Shown here one piece after another: positions 10,870 to 20,401 of a stretch of DNA of 64,000 nucleotides; position 1 is the stretch's first letter, and each line of letters starts with the position of its first letter. Source of the stretch: Georgenia yuyongxinii (GTDB taxonomy: Bacteria > Actinomycetota > Actinomycetes > Actinomycetales > Actinomycetaceae); assembly GCF_006352065.1 (NCBI RefSeq), contig NZ_CP040915.1, positions 3,596,001-3,660,000 on the forward strand. Direction: 5' to 3'. The notes beneath the pieces are model-generated. The model was not told where the DNA came from and did not search any database. It saw nothing but the letters and a program-made list of their open reading frames with translations. A program made the translations under genes and the position numbers.

Positions 10870-11949
10870 GTGCCCGAGTTCCCCCCCGACGGCAAGCTCC
10901 GCGCCATGCTCCACGCGGTAGCACCAGGCACCGAGCTACGGGACGGGCTCGAGCGCATCCTGCGTGGGCGCACCGGGGCCATCGTGGTGTTGGGCTACGA
11001 CGAGGTGGTCGAGGCGATGTGCTCAGGCGGGTTCGAGCTCGACGTGGAGTTCTCCGCCACCCGGCTGCGAGAGCTGGCCAAGATGGACGGCGCGGTCGTC
11101 GTGGACTTCGCGAACCGCCGGATCCGCCGCGCCAACGCACAGCTCCTGCCGGACGCGTCCATCGAGACGTCCGAGTCGGGCATGCGGCACCGCACCGCCG
11201 AGCGGGCGGCGAAACAGGCCGGCTACCCGGTCATCTCGGTGAGCCAGTCGATGCGCACGGTCGCGCTGTACGTGGACCACAACCGGCACGTGATCGAGGA
11301 TTCCGACGTCATCCTGTCGCGGGCGAACCAGGCCCTGGCCACGCTCGAGCGCTACAAGGCGCGCCTGGACGAGGTCTCCGGCACGCTCTCGGCGCTGGAG
11401 ATCGAGGACCTCGTCACCGTCCGGGACGTCGTCACGGTGATCCAGCGCCTGGAGATGGTCTCGCGGATCTCCGCCGAGGTGGACGGCTACGTCATCGAGC
11501 TCGGCACCGACGGCCGACTGCTGTCCCTCCAGCTCGAGGAGCTCGTGCTGGGGATCGATCCCGACCGCACCCTGGTGGTCCGCGACTACCTCGGCGACCG
11601 CGTCCACACCGAACCGCGGGCGGTCCTGGAGTCCCTGTCGCGTCTGAGCTCCGCCGAGCTGATCGACATGCCCACCATCGCTCGTGCGCTCGGCATCGGC
11701 GGACCCGACGGCGAGGCGCTCGACTCCGCGCTCGCGCCTCGCGGGTACCGGGTGCTCGCAAAGATTCCCCGACTGCCCGCCAGCACCGCCGAGGCGATCG
11801 TGGGCCACTGCGGCAACCTCCAGGCGATGCTGGCCGCGACGACGGAGGACCTGCAGGCCGTGGAGGGCGTCGGGCCGCACCGCGCCCGAGTGGTGCGCGA
11901 AGGCCTCTCCCGACTCGCCGAGTCCTCGATCCTCGAACGCTTCGCCTGA
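10870..11949 (+). CDS. disA: DNA integrity scanning protein, diadenylate cyclase DisA
   Basis: Makes cyclic di-AMP from two ATP while scanning DNA. The protein is 359 aa, standard length. The DAC domain carries the catalytic DGA (residues 73-75) and the RHR motif (106-108); a helical linker and C-terminal helix-hairpin-helix ([20 protein letters not shown]) complete the family architecture. The start is GTG 10870 with a GAGG upstream. A TAAGAT hexamer at 10822-10827 could be the -10 box, giving a leader of roughly 36 nt. RadA, encoded just upstream, is reported to modulate DisA activity in other bacteria. Confidence 0.97.
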   Translation: MPEFPPDGKLRAMLHAVAPGTELRDGLERILRGRTGAIVVLGYDEVVEAMCSGGFELDVEFSATRLRELAKMDGAVVVDFANRRIRRANAQLLPDASIETSESGMRHRTAERAAKQAGYPVISVSQSMRTVALYVDHNRHVIEDSDVILSRANQALATLERYKARLDEVSGTLSALEIEDLVTVRDVVTVIQRLEMVSRISAEVDGYVIELGTDGRLLSLQLEELVLGIDPDRTLVVRDYLGDRVHTEPRAVLESLSRLSSAELIDMPTIARALGIGGPDGEALDSALAPRGYRVLAKIPRLPASTAEAIVGHCGNLQAMLAATTEDLQAVEGVGPHRARVVREGLSRLAESSILERFA

Positions 11950-11983
11950 CGGTCGGCACCTTCGCCGCGCCCGCCAGGTGTCG

Positions 11984-12658
11984 TCAGCCCCGCGCGAAGG
12001 TCGCGGTGACGCCCCCGAGCAGCGCCCCGTCCATCGTGGCCTCGACCCGATAGGTGCCGGCCCCGGACGAACCCTGACCGCCGGCGCAGCCCGGCGCCGA
12101 GCGTGCACCGCTCCAGGTCAGCGTGGTCTCGGCGCGGTCCCCGGCGTCGAGCAGCAGGCGCCGCTCCGCCGGCTCGGCCGCGCAGTCCCCTGAGGACCAC
12201 ACCCGGTCCGAGCCCGAGGTCACCGTGAGCACGAGCGCAGCCCGGCCGGCGTCGACGAGGCAGGCCACCTCGCCGTCGTTGACCATTCCGACGGCGAAGG
12301 TCACCGGCTGCCCCGAACCGCCCACGCTGGGGGTCAGCTCGACCTCGAGGTCCCGCGGCGCGCACTCCGTGGGGTCCACCGGGCCGGTGCTCGTCTCGGG
12401 AGCCGGCTCGACCGGGGCGGCGTTCGCCGCCCCACGCAGCGCGCCGATTCCCGCGACGACGCCCCACACGACGAGCGCGAGCACGGCCAGCACCACGAGC
12501 AGGGCGACGATCCTGCGTCGAACGATGGTGGCCCTGCTGGGCCGACGGCGCGGCGCGGGGCGACGCCCGCGCGCGCCGGCCGTCCCAGGTCGCGCCGGGC
12601 GGGCACCGGCCGTCCCGGGTCCCGCCGGCCGCTCGGCATCACGTCGCGTCGTTCCCAC
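11984..12658 (-). CDS. Membrane-anchored protein with extracytoplasmic domain, function unknown
   Basis: About 224 aa from GTG 12658. A basic Pro/Arg-rich cytoplasmic N-terminus (to about residue 47) precedes one transmembrane helix (LLVVLAVLALVVWGVVAGIG). An outer domain follows, of probable beta-sandwich character, with several cysteines (ECAPRDLEV, ACLVDAGRA, DCAAEP, PGCAGG) that could form disulfides. I do not recognise a catalytic motif. Similar small anchored proteins occur next to mutY in related actinobacteria. The start is uncertain because no clear ribosome-binding site is visible; the gene is divergent from mutY. Confidence 0.7.
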   Translation of the reverse strand: MGTTRRDAERPAGPGTAGARPARPGTAGARGRRPAPRRRPSRATIVRRRIVALLVVLAVLALVVWGVVAGIGALRGAANAAPVEPAPETSTGPVDPTECAPRDLEVELTPSVGGSGQPVTFAVGMVNDGEVACLVDAGRAALVLTVTSGSDRVWSSGDCAAEPAERRLLLDAGDRAETTLTWSGARSAPGCAGGQGSSGAGTYRVEATMDGALLGGVTATFARG

Positions 12659-12722
12659 GAGCCCGACCGTAACGCCGAGTCCCCGCCCCGCCGTGGCACC
12701 CACGCCGGGCACACTGGAGTCG

Positions 12723-13646
12723 ATGCGCCCCGACCTGCCCACCATCCGCTCCGCCGTCCTGGCGTGGTTCGAGACGAACGCCCGCGACCTGCCCTGGCGC
12801 CGTCCGGGCACCAGCGCCTGGGCCGTCCTCGTCAGCGAGATCATGCTGCAGCAGACCCCGGTGGCCCGGGTGGAGCCGGTGTGGCGAGCGTGGCTGACGC
12901 GCTGGCCCGCACCCGCTGATCTCGCCGTCGCACGCCCCGCCGACGTGCTGCGCGCCTGGGACCGGCTGGGGTACCCGCGCCGCGCGCTGCGCCTGCAGGA
13001 GTGCGCCCGGGTGATCACGGCCGAGCACGACGGCGTGGTCCCCGACACCGAGGCGGGACTGCTCGCCCTGCCCGGGATCGGCCAGTACACCGCGGCCGCG
13101 GTCGCGGCGTTCGCGCACGGGCGCAACGCCGTCGTCCTCGACACCAACGTGCGCCGCGTGCTAACCCGGGCCATGGAAGGCCGCGCCCTGCCGCCGCCCA
13201 CACTCGGGCGCGCCGAGCGCGAGCGTGCCGCGAGCCATCTGCCGACCGACCCCGCCACCTCGGTGCGCTGGAACGTCGGCCTCATGGAGCTCGGCGCGCT
13301 CGTGTGCACGGCCCGCTCGCCGCGGTGCACGGAGTGCCCGCTGCGGGAGCAGTGCGCGTGGCTCCGCGCGGGGCGACCCGCGGACGAGCACGCAGCCCGA
13401 CGGCGCACACAGGCCTGGCACGGCACCGACCGGCAGGTCCGGGGCCGGATCATGGCCCACCTGCGGGCCCACCCGCCCGAGGAGTGGGCGGCGACGGCGG
13501 AGCTGCTCACCGCGGGAGCCGACGGCGCGGACCCGCGTGCGCTGCCGGACCCGGGGCAGCCGGCCCGCGCGCTCGCCTCGCTCGTCGCGGACGGGCTGGT
13601 CGCCGCGGGCACGGGGGTGCAGGCCGGCTGGTACCGGCTGCCGTGA
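12723..13646 (+). CDS. mutY: A/G-specific adenine DNA glycosylase
   Basis: Removes adenine mispaired with 8-oxoguanine, 307 aa. The catalytic Glu39 sits in VSEIMLQQTPV, the helix-hairpin-helix in LPGIGQYTAAAVAAF, and the essential Asp140 in VVLDTNV. A [4Fe-4S] loop is formed by Cys195, Cys202, Cys205 and Cys211 (C-x6-C-x2-C-x5-C). The C-terminus is short and lacks an obvious NUDIX-type 8-oxoG recognition domain, as in many actinobacterial MutY proteins. The start is ATG 12723, with GGAG close upstream and CACACT 7 nt before it. Confidence 0.95.
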   Translation: MRPDLPTIRSAVLAWFETNARDLPWRRPGTSAWAVLVSEIMLQQTPVARVEPVWRAWLTRWPAPADLAVARPADVLRAWDRLGYPRRALRLQECARVITAEHDGVVPDTEAGLLALPGIGQYTAAAVAAFAHGRNAVVLDTNVRRVLTRAMEGRALPPPTLGRAERERAASHLPTDPATSVRWNVGLMELGALVCTARSPRCTECPLREQCAWLRAGRPADEHAARRRTQAWHGTDRQVRGRIMAHLRAHPPEEWAATAELLTAGADGADPRALPDPGQPARALASLVADGLVAAGTGVQAGWYRLP

Positions 13647-13680
13647 TCGGGGCCGCGGGCCCCGGCGTTAACCTGCCCAG

Positions 13681-14106
13681 GTGAGCCTCCCCGACCCCGC
13701 CTCGCCCACCGGCCGCGCCGTCCGCGCCCTGCGCACCACGCTCCTGGCCTGCGCCGGGGCGTGCTTCGCGCTGGGCGTCATGGGGGTGGCGGTCGCGCTG
13801 CTCACCGAGGACGCGTCGGCGCTGTGGCCGGGGGCCACGCTGCTGGGAGCCGGGCAGCTCGCGATGCTCGTGGCGGCCGCCGTGGCGGGTCTCGGGCTGC
13901 GCGCGGTGCTGCGCGGCGCCGAACCGCGCCCGGTCACCATCCGGGTCCGTCGTCACCTCGCCACGGTCCGGACCGTGCTCGCCGTCGTGCTGACGCTGGG
14001 CGTCGTCGCGTGGATCTTCGTGCGGCCCAGCGCCGTGGTCGCGGTCGTCGCGAGCGGTCTGGTCAGTGCGCAGGCGGCGGTGCTGCTGCACCTGCTCAAG
14101 CGCTGA
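13681..14106 (+). CDS. Small integral membrane protein, function unknown
   Basis: 141 aa from GTG 13681. It is strongly hydrophobic, with four predicted membrane segments (roughly residues 20-42, 52-75, 95-115 and 119-139) separated by a basic loop (RPVTIRVRRHL). No catalytic or transport motif is recognised. It lies 34 nt downstream of mutY on the same strand, so it may be co-transcribed, but no functional link is evident. Confidence 0.72.
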   Translation: MSLPDPASPTGRAVRALRTTLLACAGACFALGVMGVAVALLTEDASALWPGATLLGAGQLAMLVAAAVAGLGLRAVLRGAEPRPVTIRVRRHLATVRTVLAVVLTLGVVAWIFVRPSAVVAVVASGLVSAQAAVLLHLLKR

Positions 14107-14168
14107 CGCAGCCGGCGCCGTCCGGCGCCGTCCGCCGCCGTCCGCCGCCGGGGCCACCGGCGACGGCG

Positions 14169-14708
14169 TCAGAGCTCTAGCAGCATCCGTGTGTTGCCGA
14201 GAGTGTTGGGCTTCGCCCGAGCCAGGTCGAGGAACTCGGCCACGCCGTCGTCGTGGGAGCGGAGCATCTCGGCGTAGACGTCCATGCCCACGGGGGTGCC
14301 GGCGATCCGCTCGAAGCCGTGGCCGGTGAAGAAGTCCACCTCGAAGGTGAGGCAGAAGAGCCGGCGCAGGCCGAGGGCGCGGGCCCGGTCGATGAGCGTG
14401 TCCAGCAGGCGGTGCCCCAGCCCGCGTCCCTGGTACACGGGGTCGACGGCGAGGGTGCGGATCTCGGCGATGTCGTCCCACAGCACGTGCAGCGCACCGC
14501 AGGCCACGATCTTGCCGGGCGCCTCGGGCAGCTCGGCGACGACGAACTCCTGGACCGCCTCGAAGTAGGTGATGAGCTCCTTGGCGATGAGCACCCGGGT
14601 GGCGGTGAACGGCTGGACGAGGTCGTAGATGCCGCGCACGTCGGCCGGCAGTGCCTGCCGCACCACCGGCTCACCGGCGCGGACGGCGGGCGGCTCGGGG
14701 CTGGTCAC
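14169..14708 (-). CDS. argA: Amino-acid N-acetyltransferase (ArgA, short GNAT type)
   Basis: Acetylates glutamate in the first step of arginine synthesis. The protein is 179 aa, a single GNAT domain, and shares with the mycobacterial short ArgA the stretches EAVQEFVVAELPE, GKIVACGALHVLWDDIAEIRTLAV and VAEFLDLARAKPNTLGNTRMLL. The acetyl-CoA loop is QGRGLGH. The start GTG 14708 overlaps the upstream regulator's stop (GTGA), implying coupling. No other arg genes are in the window. Confidence 0.9.
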   Translation of the reverse strand: MTSPEPPAVRAGEPVVRQALPADVRGIYDLVQPFTATRVLIAKELITYFEAVQEFVVAELPEAPGKIVACGALHVLWDDIAEIRTLAVDPVYQGRGLGHRLLDTLIDRARALGLRRLFCLTFEVDFFTGHGFERIAGTPVGMDVYAEMLRSHDDGVAEFLDLARAKPNTLGNTRMLLEL

Positions 14709-15691
14709 GCGAGGATACTGGCACGCCCCGGCGCACCCAGGCGCGCCCGTTCCATCAGCGCCCGGGCGGTGGCCTCGTCGATCACCAGGTCGGTGACCGC
14801 GCCGGCACGCAGGGCGCCCAGCAGCGGCGCGACCTTCGCCGCGCCGGCCGCCACGCACACGCGCCGGGCCATCCGCGCGAGCTCTCGGGGGTTGGGGCCG
14901 GTCGCGCGGGCGTTGAGCTCGATGTCCGCCCACGAGCCGTCCTCGCGCAGCAGCACGGTGCACACGTCACCGACGACGCCCTCGGCGCGCAGGCTGGCGA
15001 GGTCGTCGGTGCTGAGATACCCCGCGGCGTAGACGTGCGAGGCGAGCGGCCCGGTCATCGCGCCCGCACCGAACAGCGCGATGTCCGCCGTCGCCTGGAC
15101 CGTGAGCACCCGGCGGATCGACCGCTCGCGCCACATCGCCTGCTTGGTCCCGGCGAAGTCGAAGAACGCCGGCACGGGGAAGTGGTGCACCCGGGCGTCG
15201 AACGCCTCGGCCGCGGCGGAGATGATCGAGCCCGCGTACGGGATGCCGGAGGTGACGGGGTTCGCGGCGCCGTTGAGCTGGACGACGGCGCTGCCCGGCA
15301 CCGGCCGCGGGACCAGGTGCTCGACGACCGCGGAGATGGTGGTCCCCCAGGCCAGGCCGAGGACGACGCCGGGCTGCATCCAGCCCGAGACCAGCCGGCC
15401 GGCCACCTGCGCCACCTGCTCGAGGCGCTGGACGTCGGTGGCGCCCTCCCGGACGGGCACCACGTGGGCGCGCACCCCGAACTGCCGGTGCAGGCCGCGG
15501 GAGACGGCGTCGGCCGCCGCGGCCCGCGGCTGGATGCTGATGTGCACGAGCCCGGTCTCACGGGCGCGCTTGATCAGCCGAGACACCGTGGAGCGGGAGA
15601 CGCCCAGGCGCCGGGCGATCGCGTCCATGGTCTCGTCCTGCAGGTAGTACATCGCCGCAGCCACGTAGACCGCGTCCTCACGACCGCTCAC
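14705..15691 (-). CDS. SorC/DeoR-type sugar-binding transcriptional regulator
   Basis: Regulator of about 328 aa. The N-terminal sigma-like helix-turn-helix (MDAIARRLGVSRSTVSRLIKRARETGLV) and C-terminal phosphosugar-binding domain (LGLAWGTTISAVVEHL, VQLNGAANPV) define the SorC family. I chose GTG 15691 because AAGGGG lies 7 nt upstream; an ATG at 15712 adds seven residues. It is divergent from glpD, with a perfect 14-bp palindrome between them, so control of the glycerol genes and of itself is likely. The effector could be glycerol 3-phosphate or dihydroxyacetone phosphate; both are guesses. Confidence 0.9.
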   Translation of the reverse strand: MSGREDAVYVAAAMYYLQDETMDAIARRLGVSRSTVSRLIKRARETGLVHISIQPRAAAADAVSRGLHRQFGVRAHVVPVREGATDVQRLEQVAQVAGRLVSGWMQPGVVLGLAWGTTISAVVEHLVPRPVPGSAVVQLNGAANPVTSGIPYAGSIISAAAEAFDARVHHFPVPAFFDFAGTKQAMWRERSIRRVLTVQATADIALFGAGAMTGPLASHVYAAGYLSTDDLASLRAEGVVGDVCTVLLREDGSWADIELNARATGPNPRELARMARRVCVAAGAAKVAPLLGALRAGAVTDLVIDEATARALMERARLGAPGRASILA

Positions 15692-15729
15692 CCCACCGCC
15701 CCTTGCGTGCACATCCGTTCAACCCCGTT

Positions 15730-15743
15730 GCGCACTTGTGCGC
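15730..15743. promoter_or_regulatory. Candidate SorC-regulator operator between sorC-like gene and glpD
   Basis: GCGCAC-TT-GTGCGC, a perfect inverted repeat with a 2-nt centre. It lies 39 nt beyond the regulator's start and 83 nt upstream of glpD. Its shared position suggests autoregulation and glpD control; the binding protein is inferred. Confidence 0.5.
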
Positions 15744-15825
15744 GCAGCACCAGCATATGGACGAACCACGCCCTCGCCGTCACCGACGACGCACCGGGTG
15801 GCGAAGCTGCAGAGAAGAGGATGAC

Positions 15826-17574
15826 GTGAGGAACACCGCACTGACCCGCGACTCCCGCACCCGGGCCCTGGCAGCGATGAGCGACGCCGAGGGCCTGGAC
15901 GTCCTCGTCGTCGGCGGCGGCGTGACCGGCGCCGGCATCGCCCTCGACGCGGCCACCCGGGGGCTGCGCACCGGCATCGTGGAGGCGCAGGACTGGGCCG
16001 GCGGCACGTCGCAGTGGTCGAGCAAGCTCGTCCACGGCGGCCTGCGCTACCTCTACCAGCTCGACTTCAAGCTCGTCCTGGAGGCCCTCACCGAGCGTGG
16101 CCGGCTCCTGGGCACCACCGCCCCGCACCTGGTCAAGGCCCAGCCGTTCCTGTGGCCCCTGAAGACGCCCGTGATCGAGCGCGCCTACAGCGCGGTCGGC
16201 GTGGGCATGTACGACGCGCTGGCCCTGCTGGGCTCACGCGGGCACGCAGGAGTCCCCGTCCAGCGGCACTACACCAAGAAGGGCGCCAAGGGTCTCTTTC
16301 CCGACATCAAGGACGACTACCTCATCGGGGCCATCCGCTTCTACGACGCCCGGGTCGACGACGCCCGGCTCGTGATCGACCTGGTGCGCACCGCCGTCGG
16401 CCACGGCGCCCTGGCGGCCTCCCGCACCCAGGTGACCGACCTGACCAAGGACCCCACCGGGCGCGTCACCGGCGCCCAGGTCACGGACCTGGAGACCGGC
16501 GAGTCGCGCCACATCAAGGCCCGGCAGGTCATCGCCGCCACCGGGGTGTGGACCGAGGACACCGAGGCGCTCGGCGGCAGCGAGGGCGGGCTGCAGGTGC
16601 TGGCCTCCAAGGGCGTGCACATCGTGGTCCCCAAGGACCGCATCCAGGGCGGCACAGGGCTGTTCCTGCGCACCGAGAAGTCGGTGCTGTTCATCATCCC
16701 GTGGGACCGGTACTGGGTGATCGGCACCACCGACACCGCCTGGCACGAGGCCCGCCAGCACCCGGTGGCCACCAGCGCGGACATCGACTACATCCTCGAG
16801 CACGCCAACGCCGTCCTGGCCAGGCCGCTGACCCGCGAGGACATCATCGGCACCTACGCGGGGCTGCGCCCGCTGCTCCAGCCGGGCACCAAGGGCGCCG
16901 ACGAGTCGAAGTCCACCAAGGTCTCCCGTGAGCACACGGTCACCGAGGCCGCACCCGGGCTCATCGTCATCGCCGGCGGGAAGCTGACCACCTACCGGGT
17001 CATGGCCGAGGACGCCGTCGACTTCGCGCTCGGTGAGGCACGCGCCAAGACGGTCCCCTCCGTCACCGCCGTCACCCCGCTGGTAGGTGCCGAGGGGTAC
17101 AAGGCCACCGTGCGCCGTCGGGGCCGGATCGCCCGCGAGCGCGGGTGGACCGCCGAGCGGGTGGAGCACCTCCTGAACCGGTACGGCTCGGAGATCGCGC
17201 TGCTGCTGGAGATGATCGACGCCGACCCCGCGCTGGGTAGCCCGCTCGAGCACGCCCCCGCCTACGTGGGTGCCGAGGTCGCGTTCGCCGTCACCCACGA
17301 GGGTGCCCTGCACGTCGAGGACATCCTCACCCGCCGTGTCCGCCTCGACTACGAGCTGCGCGACCGGGGTGCCTCCGCCGCCGCGGAGGTCGCCGCGATC
17401 GCCGCCCCGCTGCTGGGCTGGGACGACGCGACGCGCGACGCCGAGGTGGAGTCCTACCGGCAGCGGTCCGCCGCCGTGCGCGCCGCCGAGGAGGAGAGCA
17501 ACGACGCCGCCGCGGAGGAGGTGCGACAGCGGGTGCCGGACCTGCGCCCGCTCGTCCCGCTCGGCTCGCACTGA
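15826..17574 (+). CDS. glpD: Glycerol-3-phosphate dehydrogenase (aerobic, FAD)
   Basis: Membrane-associated flavoenzyme of 582 aa that oxidises glycerol 3-phosphate to dihydroxyacetone phosphate and passes electrons to quinones. The FAD dinucleotide-binding motif VVGGGVTGAGIALDAATRG is near the N-terminus. The DAO-family segments SSKLVHGGLRYL and TDTAWHEARQHPVATSADIDYIL, and a C-terminal GlpA/D domain, are intact. I chose GTG 15826 because AGAAGAGGA lies just upstream and 41 extra upstream codons look non-coding. A 9-bp-stem terminator follows, so glpF and glpK may be a separate unit. Confidence 0.96.
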   Translation: MRNTALTRDSRTRALAAMSDAEGLDVLVVGGGVTGAGIALDAATRGLRTGIVEAQDWAGGTSQWSSKLVHGGLRYLYQLDFKLVLEALTERGRLLGTTAPHLVKAQPFLWPLKTPVIERAYSAVGVGMYDALALLGSRGHAGVPVQRHYTKKGAKGLFPDIKDDYLIGAIRFYDARVDDARLVIDLVRTAVGHGALAASRTQVTDLTKDPTGRVTGAQVTDLETGESRHIKARQVIAATGVWTEDTEALGGSEGGLQVLASKGVHIVVPKDRIQGGTGLFLRTEKSVLFIIPWDRYWVIGTTDTAWHEARQHPVATSADIDYILEHANAVLARPLTREDIIGTYAGLRPLLQPGTKGADESKSTKVSREHTVTEAAPGLIVIAGGKLTTYRVMAEDAVDFALGEARAKTVPSVTAVTPLVGAEGYKATVRRRGRIARERGWTAERVEHLLNRYGSEIALLLEMIDADPALGSPLEHAPAYVGAEVAFAVTHEGALHVEDILTRRVRLDYELRDRGASAAAEVAAIAAPLLGWDDATRDAEVESYRQRSAAVRAAEEESNDAAAEEVRQRVPDLRPLVPLGSH

Positions 17575-17585
17575 CCACAACCCAC

Positions 17586-17613
17586 CCGGACGGCCGCCCC
17601 GGCAGCCGTCCGG
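17586..17613 (+). terminator. Stem-loop terminator after glpD
   Basis: CCGGACGGC pairs with GCCGTCCGG (9 bp, 10-nt loop), 12 nt past the glpD stop. There is no T-tract, as is usual in high-GC actinobacteria. Confidence 0.6.
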
Positions 17614-17814
17614 CCGATCCCCGCCCCTACTAGCCCCGAGCCATCGCAGCAACGACACGCAACACTCTGGGCAAAACCCCAGACGAATCGTCCCGCGGCG
17701 AGCATCATGTCCGGTACCCGGACACCCGGCCCGGACGTCCACCCACGCGCCGGCGACGGCGCACGAACTGGCTCGACGACGACGCCAGAAAGTGAGTGCA
17801 CCTTGGAAGCATCA

Positions 17815-18552
17815 ATGATGGACATCTTCTTCTCGGAGGTCATGGGCACCGCCATGCTGACCCTGCTGGGTTGCGGCGTGGTGGCCAACGTGGTCCTGCC
17901 TCGGACGAAGGGGTTCAACAGCGGCTGGATCGTCATCACGTTCGGGTGGGGACTTGCCGTCTTCGCCGGTGTGTACGTCGCCTTCCGCACGGGCGCGCAC
18001 CTCAACCCGGCCGTGACCCTCGGCCTGTGGGCCAACGGGAGCGACTTCTTCGCGGGCAACGACGACTACGCCGCCATCCCGGCCAACTTCTCCAACGCCG
18101 TCGTCTACATCGCCGGTGAGCTCGTCGGCGCGTTCCTCGGCGCGATCCTCGCCTGGGCCGCCCACAGGCAGCACTTCCAGGAGGACGCCGACCCGGGCAC
18201 CAAGCTCGCAGTCTTCTCCACCGGCCCGGCGATCCGCAGCTACGGCTGGAACTTCATCACCGAGGTCATCGGCACCTTCGTCCTGGTCTTCGTCATCCTC
18301 ATGTTCGGCCCCACGCCCACGGAGATCGGCCCGCTCGCCGTCGCCCTCCTGGTGGTCGGCATCGGCCTGAGCCTCGGTGGCCCCACCGGGTACGCGATCA
18401 ACCCCGCGCGTGACCTCGGCCCGCGCATCGCCCACGCCGTCCTGCCCATCCGGGGCAAGGGCTCCAGCGACTGGGGGTACTCCTGGGTCCCGATCCTCGG
18501 CCCCATCGTCGGTGGCGTGCTTGCCGGCCTGATGGCCGCCGCCGTCCTGTAA
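17815..18552 (+). CDS. glpF: Glycerol uptake facilitator (aquaglyceroporin)
   Basis: MIP-family channel of 245 aa with six membrane helices. Both NPA half-helix motifs are present: Asn64-Pro-Ala and Asn196-Pro-Ala followed by Arg199-Asp200. The Asp after NPAR marks glycerol facilitators rather than water-only aquaporins. The start is ATG 17815 (or the adjacent ATG 17818), with GGAAG upstream. A 240-bp gap with a glpD terminator precedes it, so it probably has its own promoter. glpK follows after a hairpin. Confidence 0.95.
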   Translation: MMDIFFSEVMGTAMLTLLGCGVVANVVLPRTKGFNSGWIVITFGWGLAVFAGVYVAFRTGAHLNPAVTLGLWANGSDFFAGNDDYAAIPANFSNAVVYIAGELVGAFLGAILAWAAHRQHFQEDADPGTKLAVFSTGPAIRSYGWNFITEVIGTFVLVFVILMFGPTPTEIGPLAVALLVVGIGLSLGGPTGYAINPARDLGPRIAHAVLPIRGKGSSDWGYSWVPILGPIVGGVLAGLMAAAVL

Positions 18553-18558
18553 GCCCTC

Positions 18559-18596
18559 GTGGCCGGTACGCCCGCCGGGACGGGCGTGCCGGCCAC
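18559..18596 (+). terminator. Large hairpin between glpF and glpK
   Basis: A 16-bp stem (GTGGCCGG.. with ..CCGGCCAC, one wobble pair) and 6-nt loop start 7 nt after the glpF stop. It may be a partial terminator or an mRNA-stabilising element that sets the glpF to glpK ratio. Confidence 0.6.
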
Positions 18597-18654
18597 CCCT
18601 CCACCGGGTCTGCGCCGTCGGCGCCCCGATTCACACTGACGTGAAAGGAACACC

Positions 18655-20175
18655 ATGGCTGACCAGAAATACGTCCTCGCGATCGACCAGGGCACCACGA
18701 GCTCCCGCGCGATCGTCTTCGACCACGCCGGCCAGATCGTCCAGACGGGGCAGAAGGAGCACGAGCAGATCTTCCCCCAGGCCGGCTGGGTCGAGCACGA
18801 CCCGGCGGAGATCTGGACGAACGTGCGCGAGGTCGTCGGGCTGGCGCTGACCCGCGCGAACCTGACGTACCGAGACATCGCCGCCGTCGGCATCACCAAC
18901 CAGCGCGAGACCACGGTCGTGTGGGACAAGACCACCGGCGAGCCGATCTACAACGCCATCGTCTGGCAGGACACCCGCACCGCGAAGATCGTCGACGAGC
19001 TCGGCGGCTCCGAGGGGCAGGACAAGTACAAGGCGAAGGTCGGTCTGCCGCTGGCGACGTACTTCTCCGGGCCGAAGATCAAGTGGGTCCTGGACAACGT
19101 CGACGGCGCCCGCGCCAAGGCCGAGGCCGGCGACCTGCTCTTCGGGAACACCGACTCCTGGGTGCTGTGGAACATGACCGGCGGGCCCGACGGCGGGGTG
19201 CACGCGACCGACGTCACCAACGCCTCGCGCACCATGCTCATGGACCTGGCCACGCTGAGCTGGGACGAGGACATCGCCAAGGACATGGGCATCCCGATGT
19301 CCATGCTGCCCGAGATCCGCTCCTCCTCCGAGGTCTACGGCAAGGGCCGCGAGGGCGGCTTCGTCCCCGGCGTCCCGATCGCCGGCATCCTCGGCGACCA
19401 GCAGGCCGCCACGTTCGGACAGGCGTGCTTCGAGGTCGGCATGGCCAAGAACACCTACGGCACGGGCAACTTCATGCTGCTCAACACCGGCACCGAGCCG
19501 GTGGCCTCCAAGAGCGGCCTGCTGACCACCGTGTGCTACAAGATCGGCGACGCCCCCGCCCACTACGCCCTTGAAGGCTCCATCGCCGTCACCGGGTCGC
19601 TCGTGCAGTGGCTGCGGGACAACCTCGGCCTCATCAAGAGCGCCCCCGAGATCGAGGAGCTGGCCAAGACGGTGGACGACAACGGCGGTGCGTACTTCGT
19701 GCCGGCGTTCTCCGGACTCTTCGCGCCGTACTGGAAGTCCGACGCTCGCGGTGCCCTGGTCGGCCTGACCCGGTACGTCAACAAGGGCCACATCGCCCGG
19801 GCAGCGCTGGAGGCCACGGCCTTCCAGACCCGCGAGGTCAACGAGGCCATGAAGATCGACTCCGGTGTCGAGCTGACCGAGCTCAAGGTCGACGGCGGCA
19901 TGATCACCAACGAGGCGCTCATGCAGTTCCAGGCTGACATCCTCGGCGTGGACGTGGTCCGCCCGAAGGTGGCCGAGACGACGGCGCTGGGCGCGGCCTA
20001 CGCCGCCGGCATCGCCGTCGGCTTCTGGCAGGGCGAGCAGGACGTCATCGACAACTGGGCCGAGGACAAGCGGTGGACGCCGTCGATGGACGACGCCGAG
20101 CGCGAGCGGACCTACCGGCTGTGGAAGAAGGCCGTCACCCGCACGTTCGACTGGGTCGACGACGACGTGAAGTAG
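18655..20175 (+). CDS. glpK: Glycerol kinase
   Basis: FGGY-family kinase of 506 aa that phosphorylates glycerol. It starts [20 protein letters not shown] with the family phosphate loop. GlpK-specific segments include [31 protein letters not shown] and [16 protein letters not shown]. The ATG at 18655 has a strong AAAGGAA ribosome-binding site. It is the last gene of the glp set. An inverted repeat TTCAC-N6-GTGAA (18630-18645) lies immediately upstream and could be regulatory or incidental. Downstream lies one copy of the 30-bp interspersed repeat. Confidence 0.97.
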   Translation: MADQKYVLAIDQGTTSSRAIVFDHAGQIVQTGQKEHEQIFPQAGWVEHDPAEIWTNVREVVGLALTRANLTYRDIAAVGITNQRETTVVWDKTTGEPIYNAIVWQDTRTAKIVDELGGSEGQDKYKAKVGLPLATYFSGPKIKWVLDNVDGARAKAEAGDLLFGNTDSWVLWNMTGGPDGGVHATDVTNASRTMLMDLATLSWDEDIAKDMGIPMSMLPEIRSSSEVYGKGREGGFVPGVPIAGILGDQQAATFGQACFEVGMAKNTYGTGNFMLLNTGTEPVASKSGLLTTVCYKIGDAPAHYALEGSIAVTGSLVQWLRDNLGLIKSAPEIEELAKTVDDNGGAYFVPAFSGLFAPYWKSDARGALVGLTRYVNKGHIARAALEATAFQTREVNEAMKIDSGVELTELKVDGGMITNEALMQFQADILGVDVVRPKVAETTALGAAYAAGIAVGFWQGEQDVIDNWAEDKRWTPSMDDAERERTYRLWKKAVTRTFDWVDDDVK

Positions 20176-20196
20176 CCCTCCCCCACCGCCCCACCC

Positions 20197-20227
20197 GCGA
20201 GATGTCATCTTCTCCGTGAGATGTCAC
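20197..20227 (+). repeat. 30-bp interspersed repeat, copy 1
   Basis: Contains two direct GYGAGATGTCA units at 19-bp spacing separated by TCTTCTCC. A nearly identical copy lies inverted at 23417-23446 (27 of 30 positions) and a diverged one at 62611-62640. It starts 22 nt after glpK. The paired-repeat layout resembles transposase-binding ends, but no transposase is nearby. Confidence 0.8.
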
Positions 20228-20294
20228 CGCGATCCGACCAGGGCCTCCTGCACCCGCAGGGGGCCCTGGCCGTGCAAGGCCTGGCTCGAGCCGC

Positions 20295-20380
20295 GCCGTG
20301 GGCGGCCCTGTGTGCCACCCGCACCACGCCGTGGGCCGGCCCTCTGTACCACCCGCACCACAGCGTCGCGCGGCCCTCCC
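20295..20380 (+). repeat. 33/34-bp tandem repeat, about 2.5 copies
   Basis: Units at 20295-20327 and 20328-20361 share the core GGCCCT..CCACCCGCACCAC, followed by a partial third unit. The array fills most of the gap before the SMP-30 lactonase gene. No coding or RNA function is recognised. Confidence 0.7.
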
Positions 20381-20401
20381 GGACCCGGCACACTGAGCCC
20401 C

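Noticed and set aside
17640-17814. N-terminal extension of GlpF from an upstream ATG at 17707
   Set aside because: The extra residues are hydrophilic and non-conserved; MIP proteins start near the first helix, and ATG 17815 has GGAAG.
20228-20401. A small gene in front of the SMP-30 lactonase gene
   Set aside because: The open frames simply read through a 33/34-bp tandem repeat and have no start signal.
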